Assembly (NCBI RefSeq): GCF_013426205.1
Contig: NC_089423.1
Span: 5,394,001 to 5,458,000 of the forward strand
Reading direction: 5' to 3'
Source of the DNA: Metarhizium brunneum
Lineage: Eukaryota; Ascomycota; Sordariomycetes; Hypocreales; Clavicipitaceae
Length of the DNA: 64,000 bases
Both the position numbers and the translations under genes were made by a program. Below, piece after piece: positions 46,195-57,251 of the stretch; position 1 is the first letter of the stretch; each line of letters opens with the position of its first letter. The notes under the pieces were generated by a model. It saw only the letters and a program-made list of their open reading frames with translations, had not been told where the DNA came from and did no database searches.

Positions 46195-48738
46195 CTACTC
46201 TATCAAAATGTCGGATCCGAGTCGACGTAGGGGGAGGTGATTAATCAAAACTTCCAAGCTGCCAAACCATCGCACCACGTCCTTTGCGTCTTCACCGAAC
46301 CCCATTCGTGCCCTTCCAACACGTTCCCAGGATCCGGATTCAGTCTTCTCAATAACCAAGAGCAAAATGGTGGCTTCTTCGACAAACCACAGCACTGTCA
46401 TTTGCTCACCGCGAGCATGATGCTCTAGGTATTCTCGAATTGCACTGGGCTTATTGACGCCGGATGCCAAGGGTGCAGTTGCGCTCGGTTCCGTGCCCCG
46501 GCCGCGACTGAGTCGTACATCGACACAAACATCGTTAAATATCCACCCGCCGTTGTGGACCCGTGCCTTGACTTTATCGAGAACCAACGGGTTGGTAATG
46601 CGCAGCAGATAGCGGCCCGGCGGAAATGTAGGAGCTCCACTCGCGGCAGAGAAGTCGTAAACAACCTGACCGTTGGAGCCAAGGACCGCCATCTCTGGCG
46701 AGTATGCCCATTTCACAGATGAAGAATCGTTCCTAGTCAACTGCGTGGCGCTCACATAGTGGTGGTTCAAAAGCTTCTTTTCTTTGCTTGTGCCGTCTTG
46801 CTCAATCACGATAATGGATGAGTATAGTTGCACTGCCCCTCGCCAGCCAGCCCATGTCCAGCTGGGCAAATGGCGTCTTCTCTGCGGCTGTTCATCTCCC
46901 TTGTGATGCCAAAAGCTAGTCGTCAAGGCAAACAGGAGCTTGGTTCGAGCCGGCCCGGGACGCGTCGTGTTATCGGTGATTGGGCACCATAGGGGGATCC
47001 CAACAATGCTCCCGAGCTTGTCCTTTCCAAGAGTCTTCTCCAGGCGTCTCGTAATTCCCATGAAAGCACTCAGTGAGTCTTCATCGTACGTAAGCTGACG
47101 CTTGGTGTACTCAATAATATGCTGATCCCAGGTTCGGAAAATGCTGAGGGTGCTGGGCTCTTCCATGCTTTGCGGCAGCTTCTTCCAAACTTCCCAGCTA
47201 CCATCAATGTAAGACAACCCGTTGAATAAGCCTGGCCGTACAAAATCGCACATCTTTTCTTGCTCTCTGTCATAGTACGCGGCAAGTGGCAGGACGAGGG
47301 TTTCCGGGCATGACATGCCCTCGCACTCCCAGTACATCTGCTGTCCTGTAAATACAAGGCGCCGCCTCGCTATCAGGCCTTCCTGATAAGTCCAGCCGCG
47401 TGTATACCAAACCGATTCCTTTATTTCAAGCCGAGGATCTCGCATGCTGGAAACAAGGGTGACATTTCCGTCGGTAAATTTGTACTTGGGCTGCTCAAGC
47501 CTTGTAGTCGAGCCCACGCCGGGCAGACCTTGCATGGAGTCCTTGCCATGAGCAGCGATAATGGTCACCGCAGCCCCTTCAAATATTTCATCCATGCGGC
47601 TAATTTGATGCATTCTTTCCTGCAACCTGGTTGGATCGATGCAAAAGCGATCAACCCACAAATAGCGAAATCCAAGCTCTCGAGTCACCGCAACAGCGTC
47701 CCGTATTGCTTTTGGCCAGGGGTCTGTCACGTTGCTCCCAGATACATAACTCAGAGCAACATAGTCTTCACTCAGCGGCCGCTCGACCGCCTGTGGTGGG
47801 GATCGAGTGCAGTCAATGAGTCTGAATCCCGCAAGTTCTCGTGCGACCTGGCGACGCCCACATCGTCCTTGGTGATGTCTGTCGCAAAATTGCAACCAGT
47901 TACGAGCAATAGACATATCCGCTGATTGACCGATTTCCCTTCCCCAAATTCCTTTCTGGAGCGAAGCCGAGTCTGTCAGCAGGGCCGGTGGCTCTGGCGT
48001 ACTCCTCTCATTAGTTCTCACTCGCCCTCGCGCAGAGAATGGCTCCAGGGACGCTGGCGGGAGCGTCCTATATAGCATTCCTCCTTCTCGAAACCAATCC
48101 GGCTGGGGCTCCCAGCTTTTTGCACCAGAACCAGTCTTCTTTGGTGTAACTGCCAGGTAGCCAGGGGCCCAGCCTCTCGCCTTGGCCCTCGCTTGGTGGT
48201 CCATGTCGAACATTTTGATAGGGTCGATGAGATAATTGGTGTCTCGACTTGAAAACGCAGACAAGCTATAATCACCTTCCCCATCGCCCGGTACATGGAC
48301 TGACCAAAAGAGTCTGCACAATGGGCACGTTGTCGACCATTTGTCCTCTTCGAGCCCTCGAAGCCGCGAGATGAAGTACTCCTTCTTGTCAAAGGCGTCC
48401 ACGGCGCCTGGATGGAGGACTTTTGTAAAGGAAGAGTCAACTTCATCAAAGAGGGACTCTATATCAACAGCTAGACTTGAGCAAGATGTGCATAAGGCTC
48501 GGTCAACATTACGGACGGTTGCAGAGGTGGGAGTGGACGTATCGGAGTGTGCTGAAGGACTCCGACTTTTGCGCCAGCTCAGGCGTCGGATGAGAGATTC
48601 TCGGCGTGGTGACCCATCATCATCGTCGGGTGGTTCTACCGTGAGGTGTTGCATCATATTCCTTAACGGGTTCTTGGACCGGCGACGTTCCAGGATGGGC
48701 CGGTCGCCTTGGGGCACGGGGCTGAGGCTGTCTGCCAT
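46195..48738 (-). CDS. heterokaryon-incompatibility (HET) domain protein
   Basis: This single-exon frame encodes 847 residues. The N-terminal 130 residues are Ser, Arg and Pro rich and probably disordered. They are followed by a Cys-containing segment (CTSCSSL and CPLCRLF). The HET domain starts at about residue 324 with YVALSYVSG and continues through LGFRYLWVDRFCID to IIAAHGKDSMQGLPG near residue 420. The remaining 400 residues resemble the usual tail of such proteins without a further named domain. HET proteins trigger cell death after fusion with an incompatible strain. Genes of this family are numerous in Pezizomycotina, and most have not been tested. No NACHT or WD40 repeats are visible. 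Confidence 0.9.
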   Translation of the reverse strand: MADSLSPVPQGDRPILERRRSKNPLRNMMQHLTVEPPDDDDGSPRRESLIRRLSWRKSRSPSAHSDTSTPTSATVRNVDRALCTSCSSLAVDIESLFDEVDSSFTKVLHPGAVDAFDKKEYFISRLRGLEEDKWSTTCPLCRLFWSVHVPGDGEGDYSLSAFSSRDTNYLIDPIKMFDMDHQARAKARGWAPGYLAVTPKKTGSGAKSWEPQPDWFREGGMLYRTLPPASLEPFSARGRVRTNERSTPEPPALLTDSASLQKGIWGREIGQSADMSIARNWLQFCDRHHQGRCGRRQVARELAGFRLIDCTRSPPQAVERPLSEDYVALSYVSGSNVTDPWPKAIRDAVAVTRELGFRYLWVDRFCIDPTRLQERMHQISRMDEIFEGAAVTIIAAHGKDSMQGLPGVGSTTRLEQPKYKFTDGNVTLVSSMRDPRLEIKESVWYTRGWTYQEGLIARRRLVFTGQQMYWECEGMSCPETLVLPLAAYYDREQEKMCDFVRPGLFNGLSYIDGSWEVWKKLPQSMEEPSTLSIFRTWDQHIIEYTKRQLTYDEDSLSAFMGITRRLEKTLGKDKLGSIVGIPLWCPITDNTTRPGPARTKLLFALTTSFWHHKGDEQPQRRRHLPSWTWAGWRGAVQLYSSIIVIEQDGTSKEKKLLNHHYVSATQLTRNDSSSVKWAYSPEMAVLGSNGQVVYDFSAASGAPTFPPGRYLLRITNPLVLDKVKARVHNGGWIFNDVCVDVRLSRGRGTEPSATAPLASGVNKPSAIREYLEHHARGEQMTVLWFVEEATILLLVIEKTESGSWERVGRARMGFGEDAKDVVRWFGSLEVLINHLPLRRLGSDILIE

Positions 48739-49430
48739 GTTCAGAGCATGGGTCAGGACTCACAGCCGTCGGTTGTGTATTTGAGAAACGAGAGAATAAA
48801 AGGTTCAAGCGTGTAAAGATCCGGAAACTGATAAATCAACAAGATAGTGCCAAATTTCAAAGAGCCGGGCAATCTCGTGCAGACGGGCTAGACAAGAGGC
48901 TGCCACCGGCCCTCGTGGTGTCGAGTCTCGACTGTGGCGCTACACACAAACACACTCGACTTCAGTCGACCGAGGGAACTAGTGCTGAGGCGTAATTGGT
49001 CCTTGATTTATAAAGGATATTGCCCTAACGAGTTTCTATGGGACAGAACTCGCGAGCTCAGTGCAACGAAATGCTGTGAAAACGTTGGAGACTAACCACT
49101 GGGGCTGATGTCACAGAATATAAGGACGTAAATCAAGGGGCATCCCCGTGGATTGGGTCAGATTATTCTGATCGAGCGCCACCAATTGAACACAATGGAG
49201 TAATCAAGTAACCTACTCCTTACTCCGTTCCATGTACGGCAATTCGTTGAGGAACCAGGCCAGGTTCAGCCTGCCAGACAGCAGACCTGGTCAGTGTCAC
49301 TCTGATGACATTTTGGGCGCTTCGGTTTGGGTCCAAGTGGCACATTCCCTTGTGCCTGTGGGGTTGACTTCTTTCGCTTGGCTAATGAGGCGAAGTGACT
49401 GACGGCGCTGCATCCGAGCGCCTCATTTTG

Positions 49431-49447
49431 TACGGAGTACGGAGTAG
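49431..49447. repeat. overlapping TACGGAGTA copies
   Basis: Two overlapping copies of TACGGAGTA occur here. Single copies of this 9-mer or its complement lie at 25074, 35167, 36885 and 58119. Confidence 0.8.
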
Positions 49448-50090
49448 TTGTGTTTGCTTTCAAGACGACACAGGAACATGTAGTAGTACTCCGGACAAGC
49501 TGATGCCGACCCCGCCAACTCCGCCACTGCGAGCCGTACGTTGGTAGCCAGTTTGGGGCTGTCATGCTGCCATCGTGCATGAGTAGATGTGCATCCTGTA
49601 CGCAGACAGCGGCCAAGCCCAACGTGGTGCGCCCCCTGGTCTCCAGGGCAGTTGAGTGGACCAGCCCGAAATTTTGTCAAAAAGCACGAGATGCTTCGGA
49701 CACCGGCATTGCCCTAGCCTTGGAGACTCATCATGGCGCTCCTGGCCCGCTTCCCGTTGACATGCAAGTCTGTGTTGTCGGCACAGCCCCTACTCTCTCG
49801 ACTTTCAAGTACTAGTATTACAGACGTAGTTTCCGGCGGATTTAACGCCAAGGCTGCCAGAATGGAGCCAATGGAGACAGAGGCTCAAGTCCCGCATCTT
49901 GGCTTGGAGCGTGGCAGCGTTGTGTTAGTCGCCGAGCTTGCCGTTCGTCAGGGGTTGCCGTCTCTGATGGATGCCGCGATGGAGTCGAAATGGGGCTGTG
50001 TTCATCCCCGTTCAAGCAGAAAGGTGTGCCCCTGCGCTCATCACCAAGACTCAATCGTGAATTGGCCAAGGCTTGAGCAGTTACCGAACC

Positions 50091-50120
50091 ATGTATGCAT
50101 GTACGTATGTACGTACGTAG
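50091..50120. repeat. ATGTAYGTAC-type simple repeat
   Basis: Alternating purine-pyrimidine sequence made of ATGTATGCATGTACGTATGT followed by ACGTACGTAG forms a short low-complexity stretch. Confidence 0.7.
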
Positions 50121-50971
50121 TAAAGTACAAGGACGCAATGACAAGGATTCGGTGTCATGGCGGGTCGACCAAGTTGGCTGCGCTTTTTTTTTGTGGTGCG
50201 GAACGTCGCAAAGCACCATTGTAAGCTTGTGCGGTTGTTCATGCCAATATTAATAATGCTGATTGACGGGAGCAGGCATAAGTGTCAGCCTTTTCTGGCT
50301 TGATGTTTGATGTGATTTTGGAATCTGTGGAGAAAATCGAAATGTCACGGTCCTTTTTTCTATCGTTGTGGAAATTTACAGCCTGAGGAAGGACCATGTT
50401 GTTTCATGATGCACGTGCCTTCCTAGTTTGGTTGGCTGGCCGTATCGTGATGATGGTGATAGTGGTATCGTAAACCCGAGAGCGCAAACCTGACAAAAGT
50501 CAAATCGTCCCTCAATTAGCATACGTGGTATTTGATCATATCTAGTCCAGTATCGCATGTATTGTATTTTTTAAGTGTAGGGCCGTTGACACTGGCCACT
50601 TTGACCCACTTGCCACCAGAGAGAGTATGTATATATGCCGTGAGCCCAATAAGCTGAATCTTTCCATGCATGATGAATATAATGGCAGCTTTATAATGCT
50701 AGTTCTTAAGAACTCGGAAACCTGGGCGTCATGGACAGTTGCATTTTGAAGTTAATGTGAACCATAAGCGACCATTGGCACTCTAGTACTACAGAGTAAT
50801 GTACACCAGCCCCACCTCCTCTGCCTACTGGGCACTGAGCACTCCGTAGACGCCAAGGCTGAGATCATCTTATCGATAAGACTTTTTTTTTTCATCGGCA
50901 TCCTTTCTCTGGCAATGTGATGCTTCAACCAGCCCTCCATCCCACGGTACAATTTGCAGTTTGCGCGGCCC

Positions 50972-53444
50972 ATGACCATGGCTACCCTTACACCAGGCCG
51001 GCATCAAAAGACGCAAAGACATGCCAAACCGGACTCTCGCCAGCAGAAGCAGAAGCTCCACCAAGAGGATCTGCAGAAGCTAGAACGGGCTGTGAATGAT
51101 CTGGTGGGTTGACATCTCCAACATCAGCCGTGACAAAGCTGTATTTTGTGCACTAACAAAGGCCATTTTGCTCCTCTAGGATGCCAAATCTGAAGATATC
51201 AAAACTTTCTCAGACCTTCCCCTCTCGCAGCCTACAATCGGCGGAATCAAGGCATCGCACTTTCAGACACTCACCGAAGTTCAACAGCAAGCGATTCCCC
51301 TCGCCCTCAAAGACAACGACGTGCTAGGCGCTGCTAAGACAGGTAGTGGCAAGACTCTGGCATTTTTAATTCCCGTGCTGGAAAAGTTGTATCGGGCACA
51401 ATGGACAGAGTTTGACGGCCTTGGAGCCTTGATCATCTCCCCAACTCGTGAGCTCGCCGTGCAGATTTTCGAGGTTCTTCGCAAGATTGGTCGGTACCAT
51501 GTCTTATCGGCGGGGTTGGTCATTGGCGGCAAGAACTTGAAGGAGGAAGCAGAGCGGTTAGCTCGGATGAACATTCTGGTTTGCACACCTGGACGAATGC
51601 TGCAACACCTCGACCAGACTGCGGGTTTCGACGCAAACAACCTGCAAATTTTGGTTCTGGATGAGGCGGATCGCATTATGGACATGGGGTTTCAATCTGC
51701 TGTTGATGCGCTGGTAGAGCACCTGCCAAAGTCAAGACAAACGCTCATGTTTAGCGCAACGCAAAGCAAGAAAGTCTCCGACCTGGCTAGACTGAGTCTC
51801 AAGGAACCCGAGTACGTATCAGTCCATGAAGCGGCTACGAGCGCGACCCCCACAAACCTCCAGCAACATTACATTACGACTCCTTTGCCCGAAAAGCTCG
51901 ACACACTATACGGTTTCATCAAATCAAACCTCAAGAGCAAAATCATTGTCTTTTTAAGTTCAGGAAAGCAGGTTCGATTTGTTTACGAAAGCTTCCGCCA
52001 CCTCCAACCCGGTATCCCTTTGCTACATCTTCACGGCCGACAAAGGCAAGTAGCCCGCCTTGAAATCACATCACGGTTCACCGCTGCCAAGCATTCATGC
52101 CTATTCGCCACGGACGTAGTTGCCCGAGGTATCGACTTCCCAGCCGTCGACTGGGTCATTCAGGTAGATTGCCCCGAAGACGTTGACACATACATCCATC
52201 GTGTCGGTCGAACGGCAAGGTACCAAAGCAAGGGCCGAGCTGTCCTGTTCCTCGATCCCAGCGAAGAACCAGGCATGGTCAAGCGCTTAGAACAGAAAAA
52301 GATCCCCATCGAAAAAGTCAACGTCAAGGAAAAAAAGAAGAAGAGCATAAAGAATGATCTGCAAAACATGTGCTTCCAAAACCCAGACCTGAAGTACCTC
52401 GGCCAAAAGGCCTTCATCAGCTACTCCCGCGCAATACACCTCCAAAGGGACAAGGAAGTTTTCAAACTCGACAAACTAGATCTTGACGCTTTCGCGTCCG
52501 GTCTCGGCCTCCCTGGTACTCCGCAGATCAAATTCCACAAAGGCGGCGACATCAAGAAGATTAAAAATGCTCCTAGGGACGGCATGTCCAGCGGGTCCGA
52601 GTCAGACATGGACCTCGACGGCGAATATGGCAAGACCAAAAAGAAGGACAAGAAGAAACCAGAAGTCCGCACCAAATACGACAAAATGTTTGAGAGAACC
52701 AACCAGGACGTCCTCTCCAGCCACTACGCAAAACTCGTCGTGGACGGTGGAAACGAATCCGGCTCCGACGACGACTTTCTTTCCGTCAAGCGTCGCCTCA
52801 GCGACGACGATCTCGACGCCGAAATCCAAAAGGGTCACAATTCTAATGTCAAAGCGCTCTACAGCCTTGGCGGCGACGAACCCTACGTTATTGATTCTAA
52901 GCGTCGCGAAAAGGCTCTTCAATCCAAGACGAAAATGCTCAAGTTCAGGGGCAATCCCACCAAGCTCGTCTTTGACGATGACGGCGAGTCGCACGAGATT
53001 TACGAGCTGCAGAATGAAGAAGACTTCAAACGAGCGGGTCCTGCAGATGAACAGCGCCAGACGTTTGTGGAGAGCGAGTCCGCAAGAGTCAAGGCAGCCG
53101 ATGTCGATGATAAGCAGCTCGCCAAGCAGAAGAAACGCGAGAAGCGCGAGAAGCGAAAGGCCAGAGAGCGCGAGGAGCTGGAAGGTGACGAGGCGCCTAT
53201 GCTGGTTGATGCGCCCGATGGAGAGGATCCTTTGGCGTTGTTGAGGTCGTTGCCCACGGCGGGTGAGCAATCAGACGGCGAGCCGCCGAAGAAGAAGGCC
53301 AAGAAGTGGTTTGAGGATGAGGACGACGATGATGCCGACAACAAGAAGAAGAGCAGGAGGAAGGGCAAAGTATTACAGGTTACAGAGGAGCCGGAGACGT
53401 TGGAGGATCTGGAGGCCCTGGCGACAGGGTTGTTGGATGGCTGA
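50972..53444 (+). CDS. DBP4: DEAD-box ATP-dependent RNA helicase Dbp4 (Hca4), ribosome biogenesis
   Basis: Exon 1 (50972-51103) and exon 2 (51180-53444) with an intron at 51104-51179 give 799 codons, or 798 residues. The Q-motif region precedes AAKTGSGKT (about residue 96), then [14 protein letters not shown] (about residue 204), SAT (about 236), [11 protein letters not shown] and HRVGRTAR (about 384). After the helicase core, the DUF4217-like segment ([19 protein letters not shown]) and a long Lys/Glu-rich tail with [13 protein letters not shown] match Dbp4. The enzyme acts in the nucleolus on early 18S rRNA processing and release of U14 snoRNA. Its gene order and length fit a single-copy core gene. 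It is intact. Confidence 0.93.
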
Positions 53445-53780
53445 ATGTATATACCCGGCGCAAAACCATGTACGAGGAATTAAAAAGGCACTGGGGTTAT
53501 TTCGCCCGCCTTGGACAGTGGAATGTGCAGAAAATGTGAATGCATCGTGATATTGTCTAACCAAGCTGTTTTGTACGCCAGCCACGGTATTTCATTCCCC
53601 CAGAGAACAGCTAATACGTAAAAAATAATAATCCAACTCTTGCGCCGTACACCATGCTAGGCTCCTTGGTCCTTGTGCGTGACTGAGAGCAACTCCACCA
53701 ACTCCGAGCGCGATGACGCCGCACCATGCTGTCATTCTCATGAATATTGCTTCCCCCGTTTGTCGCCGAGCAGCCTCAGC

Positions 53781-56700
53781 TCAGTAATACGAGTTTCCGC
53801 CCTCGTCACGATCCAGCTCGACATTGAACCCGTAGAGTCTCACCCTATAAAAGCAAGTATGATTTTCTGCGCCGTGATTGCTCACTGCCCTCACAATCAC
53901 GCGGTCCGTGTGCGCTCCCAGGGCAAGCAACTCGCTATTCAGCCTGTGCACATGCACACCCTCGTGCAGCTCCGTGCCCTCGTACACAAATTGTGCAATC
54001 TTTGCAAATTGCGCCGGGAAATCAGGCGGCGTGTAGTTCCAGTCGTTCTTATCATCTGGCAAGTAGACCGATCCAAAGTCGAGAATTCGTTCACGGGCCT
54101 CGGGGTCGAGAATCTCGGCCCATACCTCGATAGATTTCGGCCGAGCACCGGGCTGGGTGGTAGCGCCGGGCAGGATGTGTTCGACAACAATGTGCTGCGG
54201 AATGATGGAGTGGTGGAGCTGAACGGAGAGTGTTGCACCGTGAGGGTTACCCCTGTGGTTTACGGAGCGCGCTGCGCACCAGCAGTCGCCCTCTTCTTGC
54301 CATGGTTCGAGGGCTGCTATGGGCGGGAAGGCTTCTGATCCACGCCAACCATGCTTGTATTGATGGGGGGCGATGGCCGCGCCTTGAGGATCCCAGGTGG
54401 CGGATGTGAGACGGGGGTCAACTTTGGCGCCAGACCCGACAGCAAAGTAATTGACTTGGTTGCGCAGTTCGGTTTCCCAGTGGTTGTGGATCTTACCAAG
54501 AGCCATGGCTTCGAGGTTGACATCGGCGAGGGCCTTGCCGATGAGATTGTTGACGAGGGCCGTGATGTCCGCTCGGCTCATGCTGTGTGTGAGATCTTTG
54601 GTGGCAAGGTCGACGGTTTGTTGCACTAAACTCTCCATTTGCGGCCGCAAATCGTCAAGCTCTGCTCTGAGCTGGGACGATAGACTGGCAATTTCGTTTC
54701 TCAAGTGTCGAAGAAACTCTTCCCGGGAAACAAACTTGCCGGTTTGGCCCTCTTTCTCCTCTCGTTGAGACAGCTGTTCACTGACAATCTTGTTCAGGCG
54801 GTCTTCAAACTCCCTTTGTGATCCAGCAGACTTGATCTGATCGACTGCTGTTCCAAGCAAATGGGCAATCTTGTCATCATTGTCTTTAACCCACTTGTCC
54901 CAAAAGGTGGCCATCTTGCGGCTCAGCCTATCTTCCAGCCCCAATGCCGTAAGGTTGAGCTTGGTTGTAAATGCTGGATCGCGAAGCAGTCGCGAGGTGA
55001 TTGCGCTCCACTGCCGATCGGATGACACGACATACTCGCTTCCAACCTTATCAAAAGCTAAGAATCCGCCGTCTCCGTGGATCAAATCTCGCAAGGCATG
55101 CCAAAACTCTTCCGAAATGACTGGTCTGCCGTCTTTCAGTTCCATGTGGACGACGCTGGGAAGGATATTCTCCAGCTTCCTGAGAGAAGCATCATGAATC
55201 TTTCCTGACCGCTTTAATGTCAAAAACTCCTCCTCCATGCGATTAAGAAAATGCTGGAGCTTATCTCTTGACGAGTCGTCATCTTCCCATAAGTCATCAA
55301 GGTCTACCCAGCGGTCTCGTTTCGGCCAGGTTACAGTTGGGATCAGATCACTAATTCGGTATCGTAGATCATCAAACGTTCGTAATGTCGCTTCAATGGC
55401 ATTGGGGGCCCAACTACTGTCCGTCGAGCCAGCGAGTTGAGTTGCCAGAGCAAAGGCTGCCACAAATGCCAACGCCCCGGCTAGTATATGCGGCAGAAAT
55501 CCAAAGACTGACGACAGTTGATCCCAAACGCCAGCCGGGATGATGAAGTAAACAAGTTCCATTATCCAGTCCAGTACTGCGTGAATCAACCATCCAATGG
55601 CCCGAACGTACGTCATCGGGTTCAAGAAGCGTATCAGAGCGAATGTGCTCCAACGATTGTTCGCTCGAGCAGCTGCGCCATCAAGCTCAGTATGAGTCTG
55701 TTCTCTGCCTATGAACGGCACAAGAGACTTTAGCCACAACCATCTCTGGTAACTGCGCTGGTAGGCAGCCTCTTCCTCCTCCCTCAGTCTCTCACGCGCG
55801 ACTTCGGCTTCGGCTTCAGTGATATCTCTCTGAATAGCCGCATCCCTTTCGCTTTCATCCGTTGGATATCGTCTGCCCAAGCCGAAAGGACTGCTATTCA
55901 CTAAGAACTTGGCCTGTGCAAACAGGCTCGTTGTAGTTGCAGTCGCTCTGTCAAGCCAACGGCCATCTTCGGAGCTATTCTCTTCAAAGTTCGGACCTCG
56001 ATGCTCACGGTTGCTTCGTTGACGGGGTTCCAACGGTGCTCCAGTCAACAGTTGTGTACGCCGCATCTTATCCGGCCCCGTACTCTCAGTCGGTCCAAGC
56101 GTGCCCCTGGTGGTATTAGGAGGTAGCAATCTGGGTATAGGCCTTGGATGCGGCGGTGCAGGCGACGGTCCACCTATCCGCGTTCTCTGTACATTCTCTC
56201 GGGGTGCTGGCTGTGAGCGTCCAGGAACTGGAGTATTCGTCTGCAGAATAGGTCTGGGTTCCTGACGTCTAATAAGATCATCTTCTTCACTTCCCTCCCG
56301 CTCCTTATCGGTAGCATTAGTATCCAGTTCGTTTTCCTCTTCTTCGTCTTCATGTTCTTCTTCTTCCTCTTCCTCTTCCTCTTCCTCCTCCTCCTCTTCT
56401 TCTTCTTCTTGCTGTTCAAATCGCGGTTGTCGAGCAGACTGCTGCGGTGGCCGGCGAGGTGGTGCGCGCAATGGAGATGGACCCACGGTTGATTTTGCTG
56501 GTCCCTTGTAGGCGTTCTGTGGCTGTCTGACAAGATCTACTTCTTCGTTTTCACCAATTATAGCAGGCGGTTTGTTCATTGTTGAACGTGAGGGGGTCTC
56601 ATTTGTAGAGACGGAGTCTCCTGACAGTTCGTCTCGTAATTCTGGCCGTTGAGGTGGTAGAGCTCTAGGCGTCGAAATTATCGTTGCATCACCGTAGAAC

Positions 56701-57251
56701 TCACTTTCAATGCCAAAGCTTCGCGCATCATCACCATCACTACCATCAGGCCTGGCATTTCTCAGTGACAGCAAGGAGCGTGTCGCTAGTGCTGTGTTGG
56801 AAGGGCCAGATAGATCTACAAACGGTTAGACTCACATAGCTTCATGGCGACAGGGTTTCCTACAAGAAGGTAGATGTGGTGGCCGGGACAGTTGGCCCCC
56901 GGCTAATTCATCCGGTTCTGGTTGCGCATTTTTAGGCTTTTGCGGTTTTTGAGTTTGTTCCCGCTCATCTTCATCCTGCTCTTCGTCCTCATCATTGACC
57001 CCGGGTGCCGTGAGCACGTTTCTGACGGCACTGCCAATATCTCGAGCTTGGCTTCTTGACAGACCATGACCAGGCCGTGATGGCATCGGCTCAACCTCTG
57101 CGCCGTACGAATACTGTCTCCTAGAGCTTGGAGTTCCCTGAAGCGGGGGTAGGTTGGGTTTTTGAAAAGTGAGCGGGTTTGCATTGGATGGTGTCTCGGG
57201 TTCTCTGACGGAGAACCTCGTCGGTCGTCTACGAACTGGACGAGGGGGCAT
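53781..57251 (-). CDS. SUN-domain nuclear envelope protein
   Basis: Exon 1 (57251-56864) and exon 2 (56815-53781) with a 48-base intron (GTAGGA donor, TCTAAC branch, TTGTAG acceptor) sum to 1141 codons, or 1140 residues. The N-terminal 500 residues are low complexity, Pro/Arg rich, with an unbroken run of about 18 Glu residues near position 270. One clear membrane helix (FLPHILAGALAFVAAFALATQLAG, about 567-592) follows. A lumenal region with coiled-coil potential leads to the C-terminal SUN domain (about 940-1140) with NHRGNPHGATLSV. SUN proteins span the inner nuclear membrane and bind KASH proteins to form LINC bridges. It shares a converging 3' intergenic region with DBP4. The intron acceptor has one in-phase alternative nearby. 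Confidence 0.87.
56337..56412 (-). repeat. poly-Glu coding low-complexity tract
   Basis: On the minus strand this stretch encodes mainly Glu using mixed GAA and GAG codons. The mixed codons suggest selection for the acidic protein tract rather than recent slippage of a single triplet. Confidence 0.8.

Larger units (their letters stand above)
48739..50971. other. gene-free gap
   Basis: About 2.2 kb between divergent genes has no supported gene. It contains the doubled motif TACGGAGTACGGAGTA at 49431-49446 and a GTAC-rich short repeat near 50091-50120. Confidence 0.5.
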